DNA from: a virus | IMG/VR virus record: IMGVR_UViG_3300036792_000176 | Location: 23,998-87,997 of that record | DNA length: 64,000 nt | Strand: one strand, 5' to 3' | Part shown: piece after piece, positions 57,601 to 64,000 of the stretch | Layout: every line of letters starts with the position of its first letter | Position numbering within the stretch: the stretch's first letter is position 1 | Translations under genes and position numbers: made by a program | The notes under the pieces: model-generated | What the model was told of the DNA's origin: nothing | The model's database searches: none | What the model saw: only the letters and a program-made list of their open reading frames with translations

Positions 57601-59016
57601 GGTCTGGGGAGCCATAGCCTTGGAGAGGGCATTAAACTGGCCGGTCAGAGGAGGAAGCGACTGGCCCAATGCTAGTGATACATCGTTGGTGGAGGTAAGA
57701 TTGGTGAATAGGTCAGTTGCAGTTTTGACCATAACAGAGATCCCGGCGCCAGCTGCTATCATAGCACCGCCGACTGACAGAAGAGTCTCCATGATGCCAT
57801 CTAGTGCTACATGCCATAGACCGACACCACCGATAGTTCCGCCAAGGATACCGCCGAACCATCCGAAGCCACGCCCCGCGACTATTCCGCCTCTTCCTGC
57901 AGCCCCGCCAGCAGCAGCCAGACCGAATAGGCCGCCGCCTCCACCGCCCGCGCCGCCAGCCGCAGCATTTGCTGCGAACAGAAGACGGTTGAATGCACTA
58001 CCTGCAACGCCAGCGCCGTAAGCCGCGTACGCCCCGAAGTTGCTGAATGCTGTTCGCCCCTTGCCGACCATAAGGTTGAACAGATCATTCATGGGGTTAA
58101 GCAAGTTGAAGTATACCGCATTGCTGATATCGTTGAATGACGGGATGCTAGCGTTGCGAAGATTCCGGTAAGCGCCACCAAGATTAGCGGCCGCATTTAT
58201 CGCAGCACCCTGCATCTCGCCAACAAGAAACTGTAGCACACGATAAGAGCCTGTAGCGCCGTTTATCATGGAGTTCCAGATGTCGGCACCCGCAGGCATA
58301 GCGAAGAAGGCGTTGTACCTTTCCTGCAAATTCTTTAGCGCATCGGCAAGGTTGTTGAAGGAGGAATCTGCCTTGTCTGAGTAAGCCCCGAACCCCTGGA
58401 AATCCTCGCCAAGATTTCTGGTCTCGGTCCCAACCTTGCCCATGGTAAGGCCGAGGGCGTTCATGGCCGCGTCAACATCACGGATCTTATTCATCACATC
58501 TGGGTCTATGGTGAATCCAAACTTCTCGCTCAGATTCTGTGTCGGCCCAAATGTTGGGATATTACCAACATCAAATGTAACCGGGATATGCTCTGTCATA
58601 CCCCCTATCTTCTCAAGCTGGACCCTAAGTGAAGAGTCGTTTACGTTGAAATCAAGGATGTCACTGATTCCAGCCTGATTTATTAGGCGCTTCAGGAGCA
58701 TCAGCTGGGTAGTTATTCTACCGGGCGTGATGTTTATATCTGCTATGTCAGCGATGCCGAGGGACTGTATCTTGGCCTTCATGGCCATGAGGGATGACCC
58801 CATATCGCTTGTGTCTATCTTCCCAAAGGTCATCCCCTTCATCTCATCGTTAAGCTTCTCCATCTTATCTACGGCATCATTGACGCCAGAGCTAAGATTG
58901 TCTGTGTTTATTCCATTAGCCGCCCTCTTCAGCATCTCCATATCAGCTAGGGCACGGGCGAATGCCGGGCCACCGGTATAGTTGGCCTTGATCAGGATCT
59001 CAACTTCATTCGCCAT
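54691..59016 (-). CDS. Tape measure protein with C-terminal lytic transglycosylase domain, 1441 aa
   Basis: Length, long helical stretches, a hydrophobic Gly/Ala part around residues 340-440 and position after the frameshifted chaperones identify the tape measure, which sets tail length. The C-terminal part (LAKMIYPQYTSDPSIWSAWNYVAMRESGWNQY..., GAYGIAQALPYN) is a transglycosylase SLT-type domain for local wall digestion during DNA entry. ATG 59016; an in-frame GTG at 59022 would add two residues. The start overlaps the end of the frameshift product. Confidence 0.93.
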   Translation of the reverse strand: MANEVEILIKANYTGGPAFARALADMEMLKRAANGINTDNLSSGVNDAVDKMEKLNDEMKGMTFGKIDTSDMGSSLMAMKAKIQSLGIADIADINITPGRITTQLMLLKRLINQAGISDILDFNVNDSSLRVQLEKIGGMTEHIPVTFDVGNIPTFGPTQNLSEKFGFTIDPDVMNKIRDVDAAMNALGLTMGKVGTETRNLGEDFQGFGAYSDKADSSFNNLADALKNLQERYNAFFAMPAGADIWNSMINGATGSYRVLQFLVGEMQGAAINAAANLGGAYRNLRNASIPSFNDISNAVYFNLLNPMNDLFNLMVGKGRTAFSNFGAYAAYGAGVAGSAFNRLLFAANAAAGGAGGGGGGLFGLAAAGGAAGRGGIVAGRGFGWFGGILGGTIGGVGLWHVALDGIMETLLSVGGAMIAAGAGISVMVKTATDLFTNLTSTNDVSLALGQSLPPLTGQFNALSKAMAPQTIEFYGGALNLVNQKTGAYADAAKTVVNMFDDWIAKLDIWSSKQGGINGLMNASIGFLGQWVHVMASLGGAIDHLVKDDPGTAHFLLDILGAGAKLLDVVSQLPGPIVKIGLGMHSMYVWGSVLGGLLVNMSRGFGLMGGPIKAVGELIVQVAHNPALGLMALGTYELVKAWNAADRSVVANIANINDALNQLSGGSAIAGISGAIGQLNNQINTVSTANVLQQWKGWSSAFNEAGNEVQFLGHNIGMTFNTSVSLGHQLAALGDVFKGIFDPGYLSTGAAMGQATKDVQTYKKAIENLTQSQTYLFQETGYLVKQGYSVSQAWALMDLAGVKSGDNFDLQKQKVNNLITGYKNISVQGGILTNSINAIDFASLQTASDISRVTGGWSAFFGTLTSGESGFVAFSQALQTVSVDSKAAKGNATGLWQSNIALRGSIVSAAQAAQTEYNNLYTLAGAAGLGQKGTDMLTQAGKDMVQMLLPAAKGSKALTDILYGLAQQAGYQGVDSFKALTQWVGKTKDPMQNLDNITTQLTDDSANLIKDVQNLSTALGTTLNNAMAAAIFQATGGQKVFDQFATAVLNNKSNIEKDQGSAYNLANSLYHLTGNVTLAKGEFYAFAEDSLGLTKSQTDYLWQHSLPKLQAAINALHGTTVSVRLAVAGSGVITASGTAADQKISDMIDFKAGGGPIWGAGGPKEDKNLIWASNGEYMIQADAVKKYGYGFLDAINHGKYASGGPINLAGPENWASAISQNWAEKTVLGFGHQSVDYWKQVLQNAVNAGTAGPGSATGATGGGSPSANALLAKMIYPQYTSDPSIWSAWNYVAMRESGWNQYADNPTSGAYGIAQALPYNKMPKAAWPSWAGGSSDPRTQIMWMWDYMASSYGGPIGAAAHEQQYNWYDNGGWLKPGLTMAYNGTGKPERVIGPNDSVPIVFEIGSSGNQTFDQFMLEWIRNNVRVKGGGNVQAAFGRNK

Positions 59017-59571
59017 CGTCACCCTCCTCTTCGTCTTCTATGTGCCCTAGCTGATGGATCTTCAGCATGCTTATGATGCCGGCTTCCTCTTGCCTTACCT
59101 GACTAGGTAGCGCCTTGAATCTGTCACAAAGCCCTATGATAAGCTCGGCATCCTGGAGCTCTTTCGGCTTTGTTACTACACGCCCAGACCGAGTGATTCT
59201 TCCAGCGAATCGCTTCCATTCGCGGAGTCTTTTCCCAGGTCATCTGAGACCCCGGCCATGGCGCTCTGCCACTGGGATAGAATCTCCCTTATGACAGGCT
59301 GCTCCTGGTCGGCGCATCCCTCGACGGTGTGAGGCGTTGGCGTGCCATCCTTGTTCTCGAGATTCCACTCGACCAGATAGTCGAGGAACCTCTGCAGAAC
59401 CTTGTCATTGTTGTCTGCCACTTCCTGGCCGGTGGACGCCTTCCAGCGAAGCATCTCGTTGAACTCTGATATGGTGCACGAGCCAACCCTGACCTTGAGT
59501 CCATCCAGCCAGGACCCCTTCTCGAACTTGAGGGTGTACACGGTCGGCTCTGGGCGGAATCCCATTCTCAT
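59006..59571 (-). CDS. Tail assembly chaperone GT, -1 frameshift product, 188 aa
   Basis: Reading the chaperone gene from 59571, a -1 shift at GGGAAAA (59236-59230) continues into a frame that stays open for 74 codons and ends at 59006 within the tape measure start. The added part is mainly helical and ends in an acidic tail (ELQDAELIIGLCDRFKALP, then DEEEGDDGE). This is the G/GT arrangement of long-tailed phages, where both forms hold the tape measure during assembly. Confidence 0.88.
59176..59571 (-). CDS. Tail assembly chaperone G, 131 aa
   Basis: The unshifted product from ATG 59571 ends at 59176. It lies between the tail tube and tape measure genes as expected, is acidic at the C-terminus and has a WLDGLKVRVGSCTISEFNEMLRW core. 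It shares the first 114 residues with the frameshift form. Confidence 0.88.
   Translation of the reverse strand: MRMGFRPEPTVYTLKFEKGSWLDGLKVRVGSCTISEFNEMLRWKASTGQEVADNNDKVLQRFLDYLVEWNLENKDGTPTPHTVEGCADQEQPVIREILSQWQSAMAGVSDDLGKDSANGSDSLEESLGLGV
59230..59236 (-). other. -1 frameshift slippery heptamer GGGAAAA
   Basis: In the chaperone frame the codons read G-GGA-AAA, the ideal X-XXY-YYZ arrangement, 52 bases before the zero-frame stop. Both tRNAs can re-pair after slipping back one base. Confidence 0.9.
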
Positions 59572-59604
59572 TCTCCTTGTTGAATTTCCCGGTACCCGGT
59601 TGGA

Positions 59605-59637
59605 CCTCCGCCCGCGACCGGGCAGCGCGGGCGGAGG
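59605..59637 (-). terminator. Hairpin terminator after the tail tube gene
   Basis: CCTCCGCCCGC (59605-59615) pairs perfectly with GCGGGCGGAGG (59627-59637), 17 bases after the stop of the tail tube gene in the direction of transcription. It may reduce expression of the downstream chaperones relative to the tube protein. Confidence 0.8.
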
Positions 59638-59653
59638 CGATAGCAGTGTTAAG

Positions 59654-60082
59654 TTATGCGTGAGTTGTCCAGGTAGGGGCGTTGCCGTCAGCGAGCTGGC
59701 CCGGTACCTGCCAGGTGAGCTCGCCCGTGTTCGCCCGCGTGATCTGGTAGTCGGTCAGGATGTTGTTCACCACCAGGGAAGGAAGCCCTGTGGTGGCACC
59801 GAGCGGGTCGATTTCGACGGACCGCACGACGTTGGTCGACGGGATGGTCGAGAAGACAGCGTGCGACAGGTTGGCCGCGGTGTTGAACACACCGTTCAGC
59901 GTCACCGTGTAGTCAGCCAGAAGAAGAATCGTCTCGTTGGCGAACTTGTCGACGCCGGTGACGTTCTGCGTCGCCCGCGGAGTCGTGAATGCGTAGTTGG
60001 TGACGTCGTTCGTTATCGTGCGCGGCGTGGGTGTGGCGTCGGCCACGATGATCGCGCCGCCAAGGCCGGAAGTCTTTGCCAT
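59654..60082 (-). CDS. Major tail (tube) protein candidate, 142 aa
   Basis: ATG 60082. Small beta-rich protein (ITNDVTNYAFTTPRATQNVTGVDKFANETILLLADYTVTLNGVFNTA) with strongly G/C-ending codons, unlike its neighbours, indicating very high expression. Position just before the G/GT chaperones and its own terminator fit the tail tube subunit. Confidence 0.8.
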   Translation of the reverse strand: MAKTSGLGGAIIVADATPTPRTITNDVTNYAFTTPRATQNVTGVDKFANETILLLADYTVTLNGVFNTAANLSHAVFSTIPSTNVVRSVEIDPLGATTGLPSLVVNNILTDYQITRANTGELTWQVPGQLADGNAPTWTTHA

Positions 60083-60085
60083 GAT

Positions 60086-60565
60086 TTAGCCTCTCTGAAC
60101 TATCGTTGCAATTGCATCCTGGTGAATCGAGAAGTCCTCGACCCAGTCCTCCGGCCGTGTGTGGACACGCCTTGGTATCTGTCGTGGGTTACCGCGCCAG
60201 TCGCCGCCGGTAACCGTGTAAACATGCGGCCTTCCGGTAGGCATCAAGTGATCGTGCTTCTCACCCGCGAAGCCGCGCTGCCCAGGAGGGTACACGAACT
60301 TGAACACGTACATGCTCTCGCGCTGCATGCTGTACTTGCGCGTCTTGTCATGCGTGACATAGTCGTACTGCTTCTTGCCGAGCTCTGTGCTGATGTCCAC
60401 GGTAAGGACGCCACCTTCGAGAAAGAACTCGCACTCGTATTCCTCGCAGCTGACGCGATGCCAGTGCGACCTAAGTGGTAGCGACATGTTGTACGTCTGA
60501 ACGTCCTGCGGCTGAAGCCTAGGCGTTATCCTGTTCAGCGGTCCTGGCATCATGCGAGGCGGCAT
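60086..60565 (-). CDS. Hypothetical virion-region protein, 159 aa
   Basis: Start at 60565 overlaps the preceding stop. Contains CEEYECEFFLEGG and many His/Arg; mixed fold. Known in actinophages at this place between two tail genes, function unknown. May be a regulator or a minor tail part. Confidence 0.65.
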   Translation of the reverse strand: MPPRMMPGPLNRITPRLQPQDVQTYNMSLPLRSHWHRVSCEEYECEFFLEGGVLTVDISTELGKKQYDYVTHDKTRKYSMQRESMYVFKFVYPPGQRGFAGEKHDHLMPTGRPHVYTVTGGDWRGNPRQIPRRVHTRPEDWVEDFSIHQDAIATIVQRG

Positions 60566-61515
60566 TAGAACAATACTCCCGGGGTTAGGTTCTGGTTGAA
60601 TGCGACCACGAAGAGCGCGTACGAGAATGTGCCCGTCGTTGCGACCTTCAGGAACTCATTGACTGTCGTGGTGTTGCTCACGGAGCCACGGACTGCCGCT
60701 GGCGCTGCAGTTAGGCTACCGAAGTCGATGAGCGATGTGTACGTGCCGCCGCTTGTTGTGGAATGTGTTATGGCCACATCGATACTCGAGCCGACAAGCT
60801 CAATCAGCTGCAGGTAAGCCTGAGCGCCGTAGTTAGACGCAGCACCCTGGTCATATACCGAACCGACAGTAGGAGCGGTATCTACCCTTATTCCTGGGGT
60901 TAGTAGCTTGCACCATTCCGTGCCGAATCCGTCGGCGGTTATCTCGGCCTGGAAGGTGAGCGCTCCGGTGTTGTCCCTAGTGCCATCGTAGTTCAGCTGA
61001 ACGCCACGCATGCAAGCAGACGCATTCCCGATGGCCGTTCCACGTGCATATGTGCATATCTCGTCAGCCCTCGGAAGTGGCGCTAGGGCGTTGTGCTCCG
61101 CCCCAAGAGCGAACCAGTTCCACGTAGGAGCTGCCGAGTAGGTGATCGCGATGTTGCCGCCTACCGGCACACTGTACGTACCGGCAGCAGTTCCAACGGT
61201 TACCCCGTTCACAGAGACATTGGATATAGTTCCACCGGTTATTGTCGCATAGACCGGAACGTTGTAAGTGTTTGGAGCAGGAGTAGTGCTAGCAGGGACC
61301 CCTGGTGTTACTATGGCGGGGGCATTCTCGAACAGCGATGTGAACTTCATGGTGCCGGATCTAAGCCCGAACAGCCTAGCCTCCGCGACCTGCTTTATCG
61401 TGGTAGCCTCTATGGCAGCCGGACCACCACTAATCTGGTCAACAGAGGCAATGTCTCCTGAAAGATCATAGCCCCCGATGTAGAAATTGTCTCCTAGCCC
61501 GGACTGCTTAGACAC
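60565..61515 (-). CDS. Tail protein with Ig-like insert, 316 aa
   Basis: Starts like the tail tube protein (SKQSGLGDNFYIGGYDLSGDI compared with AKTSGLGG), rich in Thr/Ala/Gly beta strands. Residues 75-130 (TYNVPVYATITGGTISNVSVNG) look like an inserted Ig-like or Big domain as found on phage surface proteins. Likely a second tail tube-type or decoration protein. Confidence 0.7.
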   Translation of the reverse strand: MSKQSGLGDNFYIGGYDLSGDIASVDQISGGPAAIEATTIKQVAEARLFGLRSGTMKFTSLFENAPAIVTPGVPASTTPAPNTYNVPVYATITGGTISNVSVNGVTVGTAAGTYSVPVGGNIAITYSAAPTWNWFALGAEHNALAPLPRADEICTYARGTAIGNASACMRGVQLNYDGTRDNTGALTFQAEITADGFGTEWCKLLTPGIRVDTAPTVGSVYDQGAASNYGAQAYLQLIELVGSSIDVAITHSTTSGGTYTSLIDFGSLTAAPAAVRGSVSNTTTVNEFLKVATTGTFSYALFVVAFNQNLTPGVLF

Positions 61516-61530
61516 TTTACGCTACCTCCT

Positions 61531-62016
61531 CTAGGGCGTCTGTGCCCATAGATCATTGACGATGACCGGGATATTGACGGTCATAACACGGAACATCTTT
61601 CTGTCTATCTCGACATACCCGGCAGCCGCCGACATAGCAGTTCCGTACATGCCAAGAAGATCGAGGCAACGGACACTGACATCTGCAGCACCGAACGTGA
61701 AACTATTCGTCATAGCGGCCATTATGTCATTAGCCGCAGATGTGACTATTGGGTCTATCATGTCAAATGGCTGAGATATGAATGACATGTAAACTCTGGC
61801 AGCCAGAAGCAGTACGCCGGAGGTAGCGCTCAGCCCTGATCCATCTGCCACCGGCTTTATGGACTGAACCCAAACTGATCCAGTTATGCCGGTATTCGGG
61901 GCCTGCTTGGGCTCGTGCTGGTTTACAGAGTCAAGTGTCCCCAGCCCCTGCATGATGCTGACGATACTATTGATTATGCTATTGATACCATCAGCATCAA
62001 GCTGGGGAGTTGTCAT
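61531..62016 (-). CDS. Tail completion or terminator protein candidate, 161 aa
   Basis: Start near 62016 overlaps the next-upstream gene by four bases. Alpha/beta product (SINSIVSIMQGL..., GVLLLAARVYMSF, VSVRCLDLLGMYG). Size and place just before the tail proteins are those of a tail terminator. No firm family match. Confidence 0.6.
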   Translation of the reverse strand: MTTPQLDADGINSIINSIVSIMQGLGTLDSVNQHEPKQAPNTGITGSVWVQSIKPVADGSGLSATSGVLLLAARVYMSFISQPFDMIDPIVTSAANDIMAAMTNSFTFGAADVSVRCLDLLGMYGTAMSAAAGYVEIDRKMFRVMTVNIPVIVNDLWAQTP

Positions 62017-62312
62017 GACAGTCCTGGCACCGCCAGACCATTAGCCACGGCGCGCTCAAGCGCGGACTTCTCTTCTCGGTTTATATGGCGAAGGCATGTC
62101 GGTGCCATTACGCATGCCATCATCAGGTTGCCCTGGACAAGCTTCTGCTCCCAGGATGGCACGGTGGTAATAGATTCATTCACCATGTTGCTATACTGCG
62201 GCTCCGGCCTCGTGTTCTTGTCGAGCGAAGCATTCCACACAGAGCGTGCCTCGAGGAACTCTGCCACACACGCGAGGCAGGCGTCTCGTTTGCTTTCGTT
62301 CAATTGTCTCAC
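62013..62312 (-). CDS. Hypothetical neck-region protein, 99 aa
   Basis: Starts at 62312. Helical, with four cysteines (CLACVAEF, MACVMAPTC). Sits between two head-tail genes, so likely a neck accessory or a small regulatory protein. Confidence 0.6.
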   Translation of the reverse strand: MRQLNESKRDACLACVAEFLEARSVWNASLDKNTRPEPQYSNMVNESITTVPSWEQKLVQGNLMMACVMAPTCLRHINREEKSALERAVANGLAVPGLS

Positions 62313-62316
62313 TCTC

Positions 62317-62805
62317 TCAGTAATCGTTGATCTCGTGGAGGTATGGCGGTAGCTCTTGCATGGCTATGTCGAATGCCATGTCGTTGAGCACGCCTGTTAT
62401 CTTACGGAAGGTGTGGTATCCCTCGAAGCGCGGGCTCATCCCGCGACTTACGCGCCCGGGCCAGAAGAATGTGTTGCCCACAGCGATGCCCTCTATCCAA
62501 GGACCGTATATCGCCTCGTCCTGAACAACAAGGGTGTGGTTATCGACAGATATGTCCTTGTGTATCGTAGACACAAGGAATCCGGCGTCCCCGGGAATCG
62601 GGTTGTTCTTTGGATTGCCACCATTGTGCCCCAGGTACATGTACTGTGTGGGGAGATAGGCGCGTGTCATGGACGCACCTTTGTTGCCGAGCTCGTCCTC
62701 CAGATGCGATCTGTAACGTTCCATTATCCCGTCGGCAAGACCTTCGGCAATGGCACCGTGGAGGTTTACTTCCATCCATATTGATACCTTGCCCATATCG
62801 GCCAT
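62317..62805 (-). CDS. HK97 gp10-like head-tail connector protein, 162 aa
   Basis: ATG 62805 overlaps the upstream TGA. EDELGNKGASMTRAYL, IYGPWIEGIAVGN and FEGYHTFRKIT follow the gp10/HK97-type neck protein pattern, where the YGPWIEG strand and the FKGY.TFRK segment are characteristic. It connects the head completion ring to the tail. Confidence 0.78.
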   Translation of the reverse strand: MADMGKVSIWMEVNLHGAIAEGLADGIMERYRSHLEDELGNKGASMTRAYLPTQYMYLGHNGGNPKNNPIPGDAGFLVSTIHKDISVDNHTLVVQDEAIYGPWIEGIAVGNTFFWPGRVSRGMSPRFEGYHTFRKITGVLNDMAFDIAMQELPPYLHEINDY

Positions 62806-63137
62806 CACGCACCCCCTCTCGCTACCCGATCGAGATGCTCGGCATGCAAACGGTGTATGAGCTCGTGATGCGGCTTCTGCCCCTTGAGGTCCGGGTGGTG
62901 ATGGCGACATAGCTTGAACATTCCGCCAGCAGCCTCATACTTACCGCGCCGAAGGCATTTCCATGAGTCGTGGCAGGTCTGCCCCATATACCATGTTACG
63001 ATGAACACAAGAGCTCCCACTATGAATGACCCAGATACCCCAGACCAGAAGTCATATGGCACCCACACGCCGTAGGGTGCACCATAGTCGCAGCCGAAGA
63101 AGTGAATCAAGAAGTGCAATATGATTATCGTTATCAT
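62805..63137 (-). CDS. Membrane protein in the virion gene cluster, 110 aa
   Basis: ATG 63137. Two hydrophobic segments (residues 1-16 and 33-52), then a Cys/His-rich cytoplasmic end (CLRRGKYE...LCRHHHPDLKGQKPHHELIHRLH). An unusual membrane protein between structural genes that I know from several actinophages; function unknown, perhaps superinfection exclusion. Confidence 0.7.
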   Translation of the reverse strand: MITIIILHFLIHFFGCDYGAPYGVWVPYDFWSGVSGSFIVGALVFIVTWYMGQTCHDSWKCLRRGKYEAAGGMFKLCRHHHPDLKGQKPHHELIHRLHAEHLDRVARGGA

Positions 63138-64000
63138 ATCACACGACTCCTGGCCTTGCGGACATAGATGCTGTCCTGGAACTGCGATATTAGCGCTGTC
63201 AGGCCGACGCCGGGGGCTGCCTCTTTCTGCGAGCCCTCTGTGCGCTGGTTGGATCCATACCAGCTAGAAGACATCGCCACGGCGTAAGCTGCAGGCTCGT
63301 TGGTGATTCCGACAACTGATAGCGCTACGGCAAGATTTTTCACAAGGCCGGGTACCGTGTTTATGTATGCATTAGTGCCGGTCGTGTGTGTGGCAGCAGT
63401 TGTCCCGAGCACGCCGCGCTGTACGGTAAGTAGCCGATTAGCCCAGAGGGAAGATCCGCTGTGCGTAGCGAGCACAGACCCGCTCCAGGAACGCTTGACG
63501 ATAAGATTGTTCCCCATTATCGTCTGTATAAGCATAAGCTCTGAATCGTACAGGATCGTCTCGTCCGGGCTAAACTTCGTGCCGTCAGCCACGACAATGG
63601 TGTTATCTGCAGCAGACTTGGCCGTCGCTCCTGATATCGGAGCGATTCCGGTATTCACGTACTGGCAGTCAGTCACGAGCATTCGCTCACCGTCAACTAT
63701 CAGCACATCTCCGGTACCAGCGCCGGATAGCGGCCCGTCAGACATCTGGACGGTATTCTGCGAAACGGTAGTGATGCCTGAAGCGATAGTCCCGACCAGT
63801 GACTTCTTGTTCCAGAATCCAAATGTTCCTGTTATCGCAATGTCAAGCTGAGGGGTCGGGTTGTTGCCGAATGATGAGCTGAGGTCCCTCCGTAGTTCAA
63901 TCTCGGTGAAAGGAGGGCCCTCGTTCACGGGCTGCATGATGTAATTGCCGGTCGGGATCACCACAGGGGAAGGGAGTAGTGATCCCGACACACGAGGGTG
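63134..64000 (-). CDS. Virion protein, N-terminus at or beyond the window edge (at least 285 aa)
   Basis: The frame is open to the end of the window; a GTG at 63991 is a possible start, but the coding sequence may continue. Beta-rich with repeated TV..DG.KFSPDETILYDSELMLIQ-type segments (VLIVDGERMLVTD, IVVADGTKFSP), like baseplate or capsid-decoration domains. Overlaps the membrane protein gene by four bases. Probably head-tail joining or decoration. Confidence 0.6.
   Translation of the reverse strand, partial: HPRVSGSLLPSPVVIPTGNYIMQPVNEGPPFTEIELRRDLSSSFGNNPTPQLDIAITGTFGFWNKKSLVGTIASGITTVSQNTVQMSDGPLSGAGTGDVLIVDGERMLVTDCQYVNTGIAPISGATAKSAADNTIVVADGTKFSPDETILYDSELMLIQTIMGNNLIVKRSWSGSVLATHSGSSLWANRLLTVQRGVLGTTAATHTTGTNAYINTVPGLVKNLAVALSVVGITNEPAAYAVAMSSSWYGSNQRTEGSQKEAAPGVGLTALISQFQDSIYVRKARSRVI

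Noticed and set aside
59402-60481. 359-codon plus-strand open frame in the tail region
   Set aside because: Lies opposite four well-supported minus-strand tail genes; Arg/Val/Gly-rich composition typical of antisense in GC-rich DNA.

Overview
The window is a stretch of an actinobacteriophage genome with a long non-contractile tail. A Streptomyces-type high-GC host is the most likely. The evidence is dense short genes with GTGA/ATGA/TTGA stop-start overlaps, frequent GTG and TTG starts, a 1,442-residue tape measure with a programmed -1 frameshift just upstream, minor tail proteins of actinophage type, a LysM plus Rpf-like cell-wall protein and several small zinc-ribbon proteins. No integrase, repressor, transposase or CRISPR array is visible. 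Terminase, portal and capsid genes are absent and should lie beyond base 64000, upstream on the minus strand.

Bases 1-3270 hold small genes, a 106-residue winged-helix-like protein started from a leaderless promoter, and a 600-base gene-free stretch with phased iterons and long inverted repeats that looks like a replication origin or partition site. Bases 3276-11040 are a rightward run of mostly uncharacterised small proteins, with a DUF3631-type ATPase, a SLOG-like nucleotide-binding protein and a GNAT acetyltransferase. Bases 11068-12182 are a four-gene minus-strand island (RuvC-like resolvase and small membrane proteins) closed by a bidirectional terminator. A primase-polymerase/RepA-like helicase fusion follows at 12282. 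Bases 14468-22483 hold small genes, a ParB-like protein and a structured leader RNA in front of a 40-residue peptide gene. An SNF2-type helicase lies at 22473 and a protein with acidic and histone-H1-like parts at 24434.

Bases 25664-27096 contain a long structured non-coding stretch followed by a secreted ricin-type lectin. Bases 27340-30370 hold a permuted NlpC/P60-like hydrolase, a vWA-domain protein, two CAT-anticodon tRNAs and two tRNA-like elements lacking a normal anticodon arm. Bases 31001-34228 form a recombination module: Cas4-like nuclease, Sak4-like RecA ATPase and SSB-like acidic protein. Bases 34615-36656 carry a flavoprotein-like Rossmann protein, an odd HIT protein and ThyX. 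A DnaQ-like exonuclease, a methyltransferase and a DNA polymerase III alpha subunit split into two genes follow. A LysM/Rpf-like envelope protein ends the rightward half at 46912.

From a bidirectional terminator at 46931 to the end of the window everything is on the minus strand, read right to left: neck and tail completion proteins, tail tube, frameshifted chaperones, tape measure, minor tail proteins (one of 1,815 residues), holin-like membrane proteins and a GH25-like endolysin candidate.

The replication genes form a coherent set: primase-helicase, SNF2 helicase, split DnaE, DnaQ, SSB-like, recombinase and nuclease. The most unusual observations are a small protein duplicating the C-terminal domain of the primase-helicase next to the origin-like region, the split polymerase, the leader RNA with peptide gene, the anticodon-arm-less tRNA-like elements and a dispersed family of paired GAGCTCC elements at operon ends.
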